Shown here: positions 17,341-27,083 of the stretch, in pieces
Layout of the letters: every line of letters starts with the position of its first letter
Position numbering within the stretch: the stretch's first letter is position 1
NCBI RefSeq assembly: GCF_000717745.1
Contig: NZ_JOBH01000010.1
Location: 496,001 to 560,000 of the forward strand
Length of the DNA: 64,000 bases
Source of the DNA: Streptomyces violens
Lineage (GTDB): Bacteria; Actinomycetota; Actinomycetes; Streptomycetales; Streptomycetaceae
Reading direction: 5' to 3'
Made by a program: the position numbers and the translations under genes
Notes under the pieces: generated by a model
The model's database searches: none
What the model was told of the DNA's origin: nothing
What the model saw: the letters and a program-made list of their open reading frames with translations, nothing else

Positions 17341-19559
17341 ACGAAGACCGTCGGGAGGAGCGTGTCCGGGTGCAGGGGCACGGAGACGCCGCCGATGTCC
17401 CAGCGGTCGCAGGTGGCGAAGAGCGGAAGGATGCCGATGGAGGCGTGTTCGGCGGCGTGCAGGGCGCCGCCCAGCTGTTCCGGATTGACCCGGGCCGCGT
17501 CGAGCTGGTCCTCGGTCATGGTCCACCACACGGCGCGGGTGCGCAGCGTACGCGGCGGGAGGTCGAGTTTGGTCTCGCCGAGTACCTCACCCGTGATCAG
17601 TTTTCGGCGCAGATAGGAGACGACCTGGTTGGTGACCTCGACGGAGCCGAAGCACAGGCGCGCGTCGCCCCACGGCACCTCGGTGTCGGTCTCCAGGATG
17701 GAGATGGCGGTGGTGTCGCGGGCGGTCGTGGACCAGGGCGGTGTGGACTCCTCGACCAGGGCGACGCTGTCCTCGAGGTCCAAGTGCTGCACGACGTACG
17801 TACGGCCCTGGTGCAGGTGGACCGCGCCTTCGTGGACGGTGGAGTGCGCGGCGGCCTCGTCCACCGTGCCCAGCAGCCGGCCGGTGGCGGCCTCCACGAC
17901 CTGGACGGGGGAGCCGCCCTGGCCGCGGATGTCGGTGAGGTCGGCGGCGCGTTCGCGGCGGGTCCAGTACCAGGACTTCCCGCGGCGGCGCAGCAGCCGG
18001 CGGCGTTCCAGGCCCGCGAGCACGTCGGGAGCTTCCGGACCGAAGAGGGCCAAGTCCTCCTCCCCGAGCGGGATCTCCGCCGCGGCGGCGCACAGGTGGG
18101 GCCAGAGGACGTACGGATTGTCGGGGTCGAGGACGGTCGACTCGACCGGCTGGGAGAAGAGGGCTTCGGGATGGTGGACGAGGTAGGTGTCCAGGGGATC
18201 GTCGCGGGCGACGAGCACGGCGAGCGCGCCCTGACCGGCCCGGCCCGCGCGGCCCGCCTGCTGCCACAGGGACGCGCGGGTGCCGGGATAGCCCGCGATG
18301 AGGACGGCGTCCAGGCCGGAGACGTCGATACCCAGTTCGAGTGCCGTGGTGGCGGCGAGCCCGAGGAGGTCGCCGGTGTGCAGGGCGCGCTCCAGGGCGC
18401 GGCGCTCCTCGGGGAGATAGCCGCCCCGGTAGGCGGCCACGCGGCCGGGCAGCGATCCGTCGACCTCCGCGAGGCGTTCCTGCGCGATCAGGGCGATCAG
18501 CTCGGCGCCGCGCCGGGAGCGTACGAAGGCGACGCTGCGGACGCCCTGCACGGCGAGGTCGGTGAGCAGGTCGGCGGTCTCGGCGGTGGCGGTGCGGCGT
18601 ACGGGAGCGCCCTGCTCGCCGTGCAGGTCCGTCAGCGGCGGCTCCCACAGGGCGAAGACGACCTCCCCGCGCGGCGAGGTGTCCTCGGTGATCTGCACGA
18701 CAGGGCGGCCGATGAGCCGGGCGGCGGAGTCGGCGGGCTCGGCGGAGGTGGCGGAGGCCAGCAGGAAGACCGGTTCCGAGCCGTAGCGCGCGCAGATCCG
18801 GCGCAGCCGGCGTATCACCTGCGCGACGTGGGACCCGAAGACGCCACGGTAGGTGTGGCACTCGTCGATGACCACGTAGCGCAGCGCGCGCAGGAAGGAG
18901 GACCAGCGGGGGTGGGCCGGGAGGATGCCGCGGTGCAGCATATCGGGGTTGGTGAGGACGTAATTGCCGTACTGACGCACCCATTCGCGTTCTTCGACCG
19001 GCGTGTCGCCGTCGTACACGGCCGGGCGGATCGCCGTGCCCAGCGGGGCGGCCAGATCGCGTACGGCGCGCCGCTGGTCGGCGGCGAGCGCCTTGGTGGG
19101 AGCGAGGTACAGCGCGGTCGTCCCCCGCCCGTTGGGCGCCTCGGAGCCGTCCAGCAGCCCCGACAGCACGGGGGCGAGGTACGCCAGCGATTTTCCGGAG
19201 GCGGTGCCGGTGGCCACGATGACCGACTCGCCGCGCAACGCGTGTTCTGCCGTGCGGGCTTGGTGACTCCAGGGACGCTCGATGCCGGCGGTACGGATGG
19301 CGTCGATCACTTCCGTACGGATAGATGCGGGCCAGTCGGCATGGCTGCCGATCCGCGGGGGCAAGTGCTCCGTATGGGTGATGCGCGTAGCGCGGATCTC
19401 TCCCCTGGCGAGACGGTCGAGGACCATGCCCGGGGAGGGGCGCGCACCCGCATCCGGCGGCGGTTGATTGGAGGCCATCGGCACCGAGTGTGTCACCGGA
19501 GTGACGGACAATGCTCTTAAGGCGTCGTGCGCGCCTGCTGGTAAGTGATTGAATGCCAT
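17070..19559 (-). CDS. DEAH-box helicase with DUF1998 (helicase/secretion neighbourhood)
   Basis: 829 aa. Walker A ATGTASGKS near 118, DEAH box VVIDECH near 230, SATSAEP (motif III) near 260, helicase C domain with QQAGRAGRAGQ near 430-440. The C-terminal DUF1998 region has a cysteine cluster CECDAGCPSCIQSPKC, a probable metal site. The family includes MrfA-type 3'-5' DNA helicases for mitomycin lesion repair. The ATG at 19559 follows the family pattern (MAFNHLPAG), but 19478 is also possible. The 3' end converges on, and overlaps, the TadE-like frame by 271 bases. The start is only 55 bases from bldG, so promoters overlap. Confidence 0.92.
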   Translation of the reverse strand: MAFNHLPAGAHDALRALSVTPVTHSVPMASNQPPPDAGARPSPGMVLDRLARGEIRATRITHTEHLPPRIGSHADWPASIRTEVIDAIRTAGIERPWSHQARTAEHALRGESVIVATGTASGKSLAYLAPVLSGLLDGSEAPNGRGTTALYLAPTKALAADQRRAVRDLAAPLGTAIRPAVYDGDTPVEEREWVRQYGNYVLTNPDMLHRGILPAHPRWSSFLRALRYVVIDECHTYRGVFGSHVAQVIRRLRRICARYGSEPVFLLASATSAEPADSAARLIGRPVVQITEDTSPRGEVVFALWEPPLTDLHGEQGAPVRRTATAETADLLTDLAVQGVRSVAFVRSRRGAELIALIAQERLAEVDGSLPGRVAAYRGGYLPEERRALERALHTGDLLGLAATTALELGIDVSGLDAVLIAGYPGTRASLWQQAGRAGRAGQGALAVLVARDDPLDTYLVHHPEALFSQPVESTVLDPDNPYVLWPHLCAAAAEIPLGEEDLALFGPEAPDVLAGLERRRLLRRRGKSWYWTRRERAADLTDIRGQGGSPVQVVEAATGRLLGTVDEAAAHSTVHEGAVHLHQGRTYVVQHLDLEDSVALVEESTPPWSTTARDTTAISILETDTEVPWGDARLCFGSVEVTNQVVSYLRRKLITGEVLGETKLDLPPRTLRTRAVWWTMTEDQLDAARVNPEQLGGALHAAEHASIGILPLFATCDRWDIGGVSVPLHPDTLLPTVFVYDGHPGGAGFAERAFHTAAEWLTATRQAIASCECDAGCPSCIQSPKCGNGNEPLHKRGAVRLLTELLRGATGAGAGADSGAGAGGDGSG

Positions 19560-19614
19560 CGCGGCTGCCGATCCATGGGGGGCGACCGCTCGATAGCAAG
19601 GTGCTGGAGGATCC

Positions 19615-19956
19615 GTGGACCTGTCCCTGTCGACCCGTACCGTTGGCGACCGTACGGTCGTCGACGTCGGTGGCGAGATTGATGTATACACCGCGCCCAA
19701 GCTGCGTGAGCAGCTGGTCGAGCTCGTGAACGACGGCAGCTACCACCTCGTGGTGGACATGGAGCGCGTCGACTTCCTCGACTCCACCGGGCTCGGTGTG
19801 CTGGTGGGTGGCCTGAAGCGGGTGCGTGCCCATGAGGGCTCGCTGCGCCTGGTCTGCAACCAGGAGCGCATTCTTAAGATCTTCCGTATTACCGGACTGA
19901 CGAAGGTGTTCCCGATTCACACCTCGGTCGACGAGGCCGTGGCGGCAACCGACTGA
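19615..19956 (+). CDS. bldG: anti-sigma factor antagonist BldG
   Basis: 113 aa, GTG start with GGAGG six bases upstream. A single STAS domain; [11 protein letters not shown] places the phosphorylated serine at residue 57, as in S. coelicolor BldG. BldG is required for aerial hyphae and antibiotic production; unphosphorylated it binds anti-sigma factors and frees sigma factors of the stress/development group. The downstream anti-sigma gene (110 bases on) is its usual partner. Identity is near certain from length, motif and neighbours. Confidence 0.98.
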   Translation: MDLSLSTRTVGDRTVVDVGGEIDVYTAPKLREQLVELVNDGSYHLVVDMERVDFLDSTGLGVLVGGLKRVRAHEGSLRLVCNQERILKIFRITGLTKVFPIHTSVDEAVAATD

Positions 19957-20066
19957 CGGCTGTCCGGTGCCCCGTGCCCTGTGCACGGGGGCAGGAAGCA
20001 GTGGGGGGTACCGGACGACGCGTCCGGCCCCCTGCGTAGCACGCCCGCATATCGAGGGGGATGGCA

Positions 20067-20519
20067 ATGGCCACCGTCGAACTTCGTTTCAGCGCCCTGC
20101 CCGAACACGTACGGACCGCGCGTCTGGTCGCGGCCGCCGTGGCGCGACGGGCCGGGGTGGACGAGGCGGTGCTCGACGAGGTCCGCCTCGCCGTCGGTGA
20201 GGCATGCAGCCGTGCGGTGGGTCTGCACCGCAGTAACGACGTCGCCGCGCCCATCACGGTCATGCTGATCGAGGACGAGAAGAAGTTCTCCATCGAGGTC
20301 GGTGATGAGGTGCCGGGGACGCCCGTCGGATCCGTGCCGGGCGTCCAGGGCGCTGACGGCGAGCCGGACGGCGCGGAATCCGCGGCCGACGAGGCCGAGG
20401 ACGAGATGGGCCTCGCGGTGATCAGCGGTCTGGTCGACGACGTCGAGGTGTCCTCCACCGAGACCGGTGGTGTGATCCGCATGAGCTGGCCGACGGTCCC
20501 GGACCCGGTACTGCCGTAA
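20067..20519 (+). CDS. anti-sigma regulatory factor, HATPase_c (SCO3548-like partner of BldG)
   Basis: 150 aa. Two ATGs lie in frame at 20061 and 20067; the second was chosen because the GAGGGGG ribosome site abuts the first. RsbW-like kinase fold: the N-box region is VRLAVGEACSRAVGLHR near 45, where the usual EAxxNA reads EACSRA, and a short G-box MGLAVISGLVDDV near 115. An acidic, disordered insert (about residues 90-112) splits the ATPase. In S. coelicolor the orthologue binds BldG and acts against it. The weakened N-box raises doubt about kinase activity. Confidence 0.9.
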   Translation: MATVELRFSALPEHVRTARLVAAAVARRAGVDEAVLDEVRLAVGEACSRAVGLHRSNDVAAPITVMLIEDEKKFSIEVGDEVPGTPVGSVPGVQGADGEPDGAESAADEAEDEMGLAVISGLVDDVEVSSTETGGVIRMSWPTVPDPVLP

Positions 20520-21259
20520 GCGTCTCCGTCTTCACCCGGGAGCCGGCGAGCCCGCCCTGGCATCGGCCGAGGCGCCCGCCCTGGCGTCGGACGCGCCGTA
20601 GCCCCGACGGCTGCAGGCCGCCAAGCGCCTGACAGCGCCCCCTGAGAGCCGCGCACTGCCCGGCTGCCCCGGACCGCACGCCGCGCCGCCCCGAGCCGCC
20701 AAGCAGCCGCGAGAGGCCGTCAGCAGCCAGGACAAGCCGCCAGCAGCCACGACAAGCGGCCGTCCGCCGGGGCCGGCCGGAAGCCGTCCCGCGTCCACTG
20801 ACCCGCCCCGCTCCTACTTGTGCCGTACGGCGGTCCATCCCCTTCCCGTGCGTGGCAGCCCCGCGCGCAGCTGTACCGGCGGGCCTACGCCTGCGCCTAC
20901 ACGTTCGTACGCGTCCGCACACGTGAGCCGTCCCGTCGGCGCCGGGCGCCGGAGCGGAGGCCGCGGCTCCGCGGTGCGCCCCGTACGGCCTGCGCGAAAA
21001 GGATCTCGCGCGGCTGCTCTGAGCAGCGGTGTTCAATAGGACAGCGAGATCATCCGGATGTGGTCAGCGAATTTGCTGCATTCCGTCTTTCGGGCGAATT
21101 CTCGCAGCGATCACCTATTGATCTTCGCGGCTGCAGGCGAATTCCCTTTGAGGCGTACTGTTTTGATCTAGTGCGGCTCCCTACAATCCGTCCACATCTT
21201 TGCTCAGGACGCCTGAGCGTGCATTCGCGCGCCCATGTGCCAAACGTCAAGGAGGACGA
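20520..21259. other. long intergenic region upstream of hppA
   Basis: 740 bases. The left half (20520-20810) is C-rich with short imperfect repeats of GCCCTGGC and GCCGCCAAGC-like words and no credible gene. The right half turns AT-richer from about 21010. TACAAT at 21182-21187 is a good -10 about 78 bases before the hppA start, with no convincing -35. This is probably the hppA promoter and leader. Confidence 0.45.
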
Positions 21260-23656
21260 ATGGCGGGGCCTTACACCCCTCAGATGCTCGACACCCCCAC
21301 ATACCTGGCCGAGCCATCGCTGACGAGCGGCAACCGCGGCATGGTGCTGGTGATCGCCCTCGTGGCGCTGGCGGCGCTCGCCGTCGCGGCCGTACTGGTA
21401 CGGCAAGTGCTCGCGGCCGGCGAGGGCACCGACAGTATGAAGAAGATCGCCGCTGCCGTGCAGGAAGGCGCCAATGCCTATCTCCAGCGGCAGTTGCGCA
21501 CCCTCGGCGTATTCGCCGTCGTGGTGTTCTTCCTGCTCATGCTGCTGCCCGCCGACAACTGGACGCAGCGCATCGGACGCAGCGCCTTCTTCTTGATCGG
21601 CGCGGGATTCTCCGCGGCCACCGGCTATATCGGCATGTGGCTCGCGGTACGCAGCAATGTGCGCGTCGCCGCGGCCGCCCGCGAAGCCACTCCGGCCGAA
21701 GGGGATACGTCGCCGCGCGATCTGACGGCCGTTTCGCACAAGGCGATGAAGATCGCGTTCCGTACGGGCGGGGTCGTCGGCATGTTCACGGTGGGCCTCG
21801 GCCTGCTGGGCGCCTCCTGCGTCGTCCTCGTGTACGCGGTGGACGCCCCGAAGGTGCTGGAAGGCTTCGGTCTGGGCGCCGCGCTGATCGCCATGTTCAT
21901 GCGAGTCGGTGGCGGCATCTTCACCAAGGCCGCCGACGTCGGCGCCGACCTGGTCGGCAAGGTCGAGCAGGGCATCCCCGAGGACGACCCGCGCAACGCC
22001 GCGACCATCGCGGACAACGTGGGCGACAACGTCGGCGACTGCGCCGGTATGGCCGCCGACCTGTTCGAGTCGTACGCGGTCACCCTGGTCGCCGCGCTGA
22101 TCCTCGGCATGGCCGCCTTCGGCGACGCCGGTCTCGCCTTCCCGCTGCTCGTTCCGGCCATCGGCGTCGTCACGGCGATGATCGGCATCTTCGTCGTCGC
22201 GCCCCGGCGCTCCGACCGCAGCGGCATGACCGCCATCAACCGCGGCTTCTTCATCTCCGCCGCGATCTCGCTGGTACTGGTGGCCATCGCCGCCTTCACG
22301 TACCTGCCGTCCACCTACGCGGGCCTGACCGGCGTCACCGACGAAGCGATCACCGGACGCTCCGGCGACCCGCGGATCATGGCACTGGTCGCGGTCGCCA
22401 TCGGCATCGTGCTCGCCGCGCTCATCCAGCAGCTGACCGGCTACTTCACCGAGACCAACCGGCGCCCCGTACGGGACATCGGCAAGACCTCGCTGACCGG
22501 TCCCGCGACCGTCGTGCTGTCGGGCATCTCCATCGGTCTGGAGTCGGCGGTCTACTCGGCCGTGCTGATCGGTCTCGCCGTGTACGGCGCGTTCCTGCTG
22601 GGCGGTACGTCCATCATGCTGGCGCTGTTCGCGGTCGCGCTGGCCGGTACGGGCCTGCTGACCACGGTCGGCGTCATCGTCGCCATGGACACCTTCGGGC
22701 CGGTCTCCGACAACGCGCAGGGCATCGCCGAGATGTCCGGTGACGTCACGGGCGACGGCGCGCAGGTGCTCACCGACCTGGACGCGGTGGGCAACACCAC
22801 CAAGGCCATCACCAAGGGCATCGCGATCGCCACGGCGGTGCTCGCGGCGGCCGCGCTGTTCGGTTCGTACCGGGAGGCGATCGCCAAGGCCGTGGGGGAG
22901 GTGGGTGACGCCGCCAAGGGCATGGGGCTGAGCCTGGACATCTCGCAGCCCAACAACCTCGTCGGGCTGATCCTGGGTGCCGCGGTCGTCTTCCTCTTCT
23001 CGGGGCTGGCGATCAACGCGGTGTCCCGGTCGGCCGGTTCGGTGGTCTTCGAGGTGCGCCGGCAGTTCCGCGAGCACCCCGGGATCATGGACTACACCGA
23101 GAAGCCCGAATACGGGCGCGTCGTCGACATCTGCACCAAGGACGCGCTCCGCGAGCTGACGACCCCCGGCCTGCTGGCGGTGCTCACCCCCATCGCGGTC
23201 GGCTTCTCGCTCGGCGTCGGCGCGCTCGGCTCGTTCCTGGCGGGTGCGATCGGTACCGGCACCCTGATGGCGGTGTTCCTCGCCAACTCCGGCGGCGCCT
23301 GGGACAACGCCAAGAAGCTGGTCGAGGACGGCCACCACGGCGGCAAGGGCAGTGAGGCGCACGCGGCGACCGTCATCGGTGACACCGTGGGCGACCCGTT
23401 CAAGGACACCGCGGGCCCCGCGATCAACCCGCTGCTGAAGGTGATGAACCTCGTGGCGCTGCTGATCGCGCCGGCCGTGGTGAAGTTCAGCTACGGCAAC
23501 GACGCGAACGCCGGTGTACGGATCGGGGTCGCGGTACTCGCGATGCTCATCATCGTGGGCGCCGTGTACGTCTCCAAGCGCCGCGGCATCGCCGTGGGTG
23601 ACGAAGACAACTCGGGGAAGGTCGCTCAGACGGCCGACCCGGCGGTCGCCTCCTAG
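21260..23656 (+). CDS. hppA: K+-independent H+-translocating pyrophosphatase
   Basis: 798 aa from an ATG with AAGGAGG four bases upstream. About 16 membrane helices. The pyrophosphate site DVGADLVGKVE is near residue 225, DNVGDNVGDCAGM near 252, and a second acid cluster DTVGDPFKDT near 712. GNTTKA near 510 carries the Lys that marks the potassium-independent subclass. It hydrolyses pyrophosphate and pumps protons out of the cytoplasm, recovering energy from biosynthesis. Monocistronic: a long leader precedes it and an 18-bp hairpin follows. Confidence 0.96.
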   Translation: MAGPYTPQMLDTPTYLAEPSLTSGNRGMVLVIALVALAALAVAAVLVRQVLAAGEGTDSMKKIAAAVQEGANAYLQRQLRTLGVFAVVVFFLLMLLPADNWTQRIGRSAFFLIGAGFSAATGYIGMWLAVRSNVRVAAAAREATPAEGDTSPRDLTAVSHKAMKIAFRTGGVVGMFTVGLGLLGASCVVLVYAVDAPKVLEGFGLGAALIAMFMRVGGGIFTKAADVGADLVGKVEQGIPEDDPRNAATIADNVGDNVGDCAGMAADLFESYAVTLVAALILGMAAFGDAGLAFPLLVPAIGVVTAMIGIFVVAPRRSDRSGMTAINRGFFISAAISLVLVAIAAFTYLPSTYAGLTGVTDEAITGRSGDPRIMALVAVAIGIVLAALIQQLTGYFTETNRRPVRDIGKTSLTGPATVVLSGISIGLESAVYSAVLIGLAVYGAFLLGGTSIMLALFAVALAGTGLLTTVGVIVAMDTFGPVSDNAQGIAEMSGDVTGDGAQVLTDLDAVGNTTKAITKGIAIATAVLAAAALFGSYREAIAKAVGEVGDAAKGMGLSLDISQPNNLVGLILGAAVVFLFSGLAINAVSRSAGSVVFEVRRQFREHPGIMDYTEKPEYGRVVDICTKDALRELTTPGLLAVLTPIAVGFSLGVGALGSFLAGAIGTGTLMAVFLANSGGAWDNAKKLVEDGHHGGKGSEAHAATVIGDTVGDPFKDTAGPAINPLLKVMNLVALLIAPAVVKFSYGNDANAGVRIGVAVLAMLIIVGAVYVSKRRGIAVGDEDNSGKVAQTADPAVAS

Positions 23657-23679
23657 CGGGCGACCGGCACAGCCGCTCA

Positions 23680-23726
23680 ACGGGCGGGTGCGCGAGGTGT
23701 TTTGTACGCCTCGCGCACCCGCCCGT
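23680..23726 (+). terminator. strong hairpin after hppA
   Basis: An 18-bp perfect stem (23680-23697 with 23709-23726) and an 11-base T-rich loop start 24 bases past the stop. Confidence 0.85.
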
Positions 23727-23870
23727 CGGCGTGCCGGGAACGAGAGGTATCGGTCACCGTCCCTTGGTGCAAATGGCTTCAATGCGGGTCGTACCGGATG
23801 CTCGTCTCATGGTCAAAGCACTCTGGGCGTGTATGTTCCGGGGCCGAGAGCCATGGAAGGGACCAATCCG

Positions 23871-24443
23871 GTGAACAAGAAGCTTGTGGCTGCACTGTCC
23901 GGCGGTGCGGCACTGGTACTCGCGCTGAGCGGCTGCAGCGACGACAGCAACAAGAAGCTCGACGACTGGGCCAAGCGTTTCTGCGACCCGGCGCAGGCCC
24001 AGTTCAAGCAGATCCAGGACGCCAACGCGTCGATGCAGACTGCTGACGACGGCAGCACCGACTCCAAGAAGGTCCAGCAGACCGACTCCCAGGCGTTCCA
24101 GAAGATCTCGGACGCGTACGGCTCGCTGGCGCAGTCCCTGAAGAAGGCCGGCGCCCCGCCGGTCGACGGCGGCGCGGCGGACCAGAAGAACGCCGTCAAG
24201 GAGCTGAACGGGCTCTCCTCGGGCTACGCGGACCTCAAGAAGCAGGTCGACGGGCTGGACACGAAGGACAAGCAGAAGTTCGCCGACGGGCTGCGCTCGC
24301 TCTCGGACGGCATCAACAAGCTCAACAAGAAGAGCGAGGCCGCCTTCAAGAAGCTGGAGTCCGGCGACGTCGGCAAGGCGATGGCGGGTCAGAAGGGCTG
24401 CCAGACGCAGAAGGCGACGGGCTCGCCCAAGAAGAGCTCCTGA
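23871..24443 (+). CDS. small secreted lipoprotein
   Basis: 190 aa from a GTG with AAGGGA about eight bases upstream. A type II signal peptide ends in a LALSGC lipobox (Cys22), so the mature protein should be lipid-anchored outside the membrane. The rest is Lys/Asp/Gln-rich and helical (KKLDDWAKRFCD, then repeated Leu/Lys heptad-like stretches), with two further Cys near residues 38 and 180 that may pair. No enzymatic motif. It sits between hppA and a methyltransferase and is flanked by strong terminators, so it is transcribed alone. Confidence 0.88.
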   Translation: MNKKLVAALSGGAALVLALSGCSDDSNKKLDDWAKRFCDPAQAQFKQIQDANASMQTADDGSTDSKKVQQTDSQAFQKISDAYGSLAQSLKKAGAPPVDGGAADQKNAVKELNGLSSGYADLKKQVDGLDTKDKQKFADGLRSLSDGINKLNKKSEAAFKKLESGDVGKAMAGQKGCQTQKATGSPKKSS

Positions 24444-24482
24444 CCGACGCCGCGCCTACGGAGGCTGCGCCGGTCCTACGGA

Positions 24483-24536
24483 CGCCCCGGCCGGTCCGAT
24501 ACGGAGAGGCACATCCGTACCGGACCGGCCGGGGCG
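24483..24536 (+). terminator. long hairpin after the lipoprotein gene
   Basis: A 16-bp outer stem (24483-24498 with 24521-24536) continues after one mismatch into 6 more pairs around an 8-base loop. It lies 40 bases past the stop. Confidence 0.85.
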
Positions 24537-24587
24537 CCGCCGTCGTGGCGGTGGTTCGCTGTCAGTGGTTGCCCTGACAATGGGAGC

Positions 24588-26180
24588 GTGAGTACGCACC
24601 TCCCCGTCGCAGACGACCGAGACCCCGAGTCCGCCGCCCGCACCTCCCGGCTGCGGGAGGCGCTGCTGGCCGCCGGCTTCACCGCCGACGGCCTGCTGGA
24701 GCTGCTCGGCGCCACCGCCTACGCCGCGCTGGCCCGCAGCGAGACCGTGCCGGCCCTGCGCGCCACGAGAGGCGAGAGTCCGCAGGCGACGCTGGCGCGG
24801 CTCTTCCTGCTCCAGCAGCCGGTGCCGGCAGCGCGCGCGGGTGCCGCGCTGCCCCTGGACGACTGCCTCGCCGACGGCTGGCTCGTCCGGGACGGCGACG
24901 AGGTGCGCGCCACCGTGGACGTACGGCCGTACGGCGGCCCCGAGGGCCAGGACTGGTGGATCGTCTCCGACCTGGGCTGCGCGGTCGGCGGCGCGGGCGG
25001 CATCGGCCGCGGCCCGTCCGGCGTGGACCGCTCCGAGCTGGTGCTCGGCGTGGGCGGCGCGTCCACGACCCTCGCCGGGCTCACGCTGCGCCCCGAGGGC
25101 GGCGACCCCGCCGCGGGCCCGTCGTTCGACTCCGTGCTCGACATCGGTACGGGCTCCGGCATCCAGGCGCTGCACGCCGCGCAGTACGCCACCCAGGTCA
25201 CCGCCACGGACCTGAACCCGAGGGCGCTGCGCATCGCGGCCCTCACCCTCGCGCTCTCCGGTGCGCAGCCCGCCGACCTCCGGGAGGGCTCGCTGTTCGA
25301 GCCGGTCGGCGAGGAGACGTACGACCTGATCGTCTCGAATCCCCCCTTCGTGATCTCTCCCGGTGCGCGGCTGACCTACCGGGACGGCGGCATGGGCGGT
25401 GACGACCTGTGCCGCACGCTGGTGCAGCAGGCCGCCGGCCATCTGAACGACGGCGGGTACTGCCAGCTGCTGGCCAACTGGCAGCACGTCGAGGGCGAGG
25501 ACTGGCGCGACCGGCTGCGCGAGTGGGTGCCGCGCGGCTGTGACGCCTGGATCGTGCAGCGCGAGGTGCAGGACGTCACGCAGTACGCCGAGCTGTGGCT
25601 GCGGGACGCCGGCGACCACCGGACGGGCCCGGAGGAGTACGCGGCGCGGTACGAGGCGTGGCTGGACGAGTTCGAGGCGCGCAAGACGAAGGCGGTCGGC
25701 TTCGGGTGGATCACGCTGCGCAAGTCCGGCGCCGAGGACCCCTCGATCACGATCGAGGAGTGGCCGCATCCGGTCGAGCAGCCGCTCGGCCCCGCGGTGC
25801 TGCGCCACTTCGAGCGCCAGGACTATCTGCGGGCCACGGACGACGCGGCGCTGCTGGCCGGACGGTTCAAGCTGGCCCCCGAGGTCGTGCAGGAGCAGGT
25901 CGGGCTGCCGGGCGCGGAGGACCCGGAGCATGTGGTGCTCCGTCAGAACCGCGGTATGCGGCGGGCCACGAAGGTCGACACGGTGGGCGCGGGCTTTGCC
26001 GGGGTCTGTGACGGCTCGCTGCCGGCCGGCCGCATCCTGGACGCGATCGCCCAACTGGTCGGCGAGGACCCGGTGATGCTGCGGGACCGCACGCCGGAGG
26101 CGATCCGGATGCTGGTCGAACAGGGCTTCCTGGAGCCGGTCAGCGGTCCGGTGGCGGCCGCGGCCCCCGGGGAGGGCTGA
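24588..26180 (+). CDS. SAM-dependent methyltransferase with N-terminal DUF7059-type domain
   Basis: 530 aa. Residues 25-165 form a winged-helix-like N-terminal domain. The SAM motif VLDIGTGSGIQAL is near 184 and the catalytic SNPPFVIS near 252, the (N/D)PPF signature of amino-group methyltransferases of the RsmC/PrmC/HemK type acting on nucleic acid bases or glutamine. A C-terminal module of about 150 residues follows. The target is not known; the NPPF motif points to an RNA or protein amide nitrogen. The GTG start has GGGAG only one base upstream, so initiation may be leaderless or slightly different. Confidence 0.88.
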   Translation: MSTHLPVADDRDPESAARTSRLREALLAAGFTADGLLELLGATAYAALARSETVPALRATRGESPQATLARLFLLQQPVPAARAGAALPLDDCLADGWLVRDGDEVRATVDVRPYGGPEGQDWWIVSDLGCAVGGAGGIGRGPSGVDRSELVLGVGGASTTLAGLTLRPEGGDPAAGPSFDSVLDIGTGSGIQALHAAQYATQVTATDLNPRALRIAALTLALSGAQPADLREGSLFEPVGEETYDLIVSNPPFVISPGARLTYRDGGMGGDDLCRTLVQQAAGHLNDGGYCQLLANWQHVEGEDWRDRLREWVPRGCDAWIVQREVQDVTQYAELWLRDAGDHRTGPEEYAARYEAWLDEFEARKTKAVGFGWITLRKSGAEDPSITIEEWPHPVEQPLGPAVLRHFERQDYLRATDDAALLAGRFKLAPEVVQEQVGLPGAEDPEHVVLRQNRGMRRATKVDTVGAGFAGVCDGSLPAGRILDAIAQLVGEDPVMLRDRTPEAIRMLVEQGFLEPVSGPVAAAAPGEG

Positions 26181-26335
26181 CGCCGGAGGCGGGCTTACGG
26201 GGGACGGCGGGCTCACGGCGGCGCGTACCGGAGAAGCCGTACACACCGAGGATTGTGAAGCCCGTACGGGGGACTTGCCGCGCGCGTTCACCCGCTGTTC
26301 GCCCGCGGGCCGTACGGGAGTGCCAGGGTGCCCGC

Positions 26336-26533
26336 ATGGAAAGTGGACCCGCGGTGTTCTCCGGTGCCGCCTTCGCGCTCTTCGGCAGCGGGCTGCTGCT
26401 GTGGCTGGTGGCGCGCGTCAGCTTCCGCGCGCCGGTCGCCCACGGCGTGAGCCGCCCACTCGCGGTGACCATGACCGCGCTCTTCGGCTCGCTGTTCCTG
26501 GCGGTCGGCTGCTGGCTGCTGTCCACCGCGTGA
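26336..26533 (+). CDS. small two-helix membrane protein
   Basis: 65 aa from an ATG with AGGG eight bases upstream. Two hydrophobic segments (about 9-27 and 43-63) separated by a short basic loop make nearly the whole protein. No family recognised. It lies in the gap between the methyltransferase and the convergent DUF2752 gene. Coding is supported by third-position GC and a clean ribosome site; function is unknown. Confidence 0.65.
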   Translation: MESGPAVFSGAAFALFGSGLLLWLVARVSFRAPVAHGVSRPLAVTMTALFGSLFLAVGCWLLSTA

Positions 26534-26588
26534 GCGCCGGTACCCGGCCCCGGCCGGGCGTACGTACCGGGCCCCGCCCGTGCGGCGG

Positions 26589-27083
26589 TCAGCCCACCAC
26601 GTTCCGTACGACGCCCCAGACGATCGCGGTCGTCAGGACCGCGGCCAGGGCGCGCGGCGTCGGCCGGGGGCGGTAGCGGCGGCCCCGCAGCCCTTCGTAG
26701 AGCAGCCGCCCGCCCACGTACGCCGCGAGCGGCACTCCCAGGAGGAGCAGCGCCGCGTTGTCGTGGAAGGCCGCGAGCAGATCGCCGTGCAGCAGGTCGT
26801 AGACCATGCGGGTTCCGCCGCACACCGGACAGAGCAGACCGGTCATGGCGTTGAAGGGACAGCGCGGCAGCAGCTGACCCGGCTGGTGCGGGTCGGTGTG
26901 CCACAGATAGACGCAGGCCGCCGCCGTGAGACCGGTCACCGCCGCGGCGCCCAGCAGCGTCGCCCGCCGCACCCGTGGCCCGTCCTCCGACGCGCCCGGT
27001 GCGGCGTCCCCCGACGCGCCCGGGATCGGCGGCGCCGACGGCGCCGGTACCGCACCGGCGGGGACGTCCCGCTCGCTCGTCAT
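26589..27083 (-). CDS. DUF2752 membrane protein
   Basis: 164 aa. An Ala/Pro-rich N-terminal tail of about 40 residues, a first membrane helix (41-60), then the DUF2752 signature CPFNAMTGLLCPVCGGTR (near 75-92), with three Cys and a following HGD. Two more helices follow (105-125, 140-160). The Cys-rich loop could bind a metal or form disulfides; no function is established. It is divergent from topA across 492 bases and convergent with the small membrane protein. Confidence 0.85.
   Translation of the reverse strand: MTSERDVPAGAVPAPSAPPIPGASGDAAPGASEDGPRVRRATLLGAAAVTGLTAAACVYLWHTDPHQPGQLLPRCPFNAMTGLLCPVCGGTRMVYDLLHGDLLAAFHDNAALLLLGVPLAAYVGGRLLYEGLRGRRYRPRPTPRALAAVLTTAIVWGVVRNVVG

Noticed and set aside
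20532..20798. 88-codon minus-strand frame upstream of hppA
   Set aside because: Low-complexity Ala/Gly/Arg sequence made of imperfect DNA repeats, with no convincing start.
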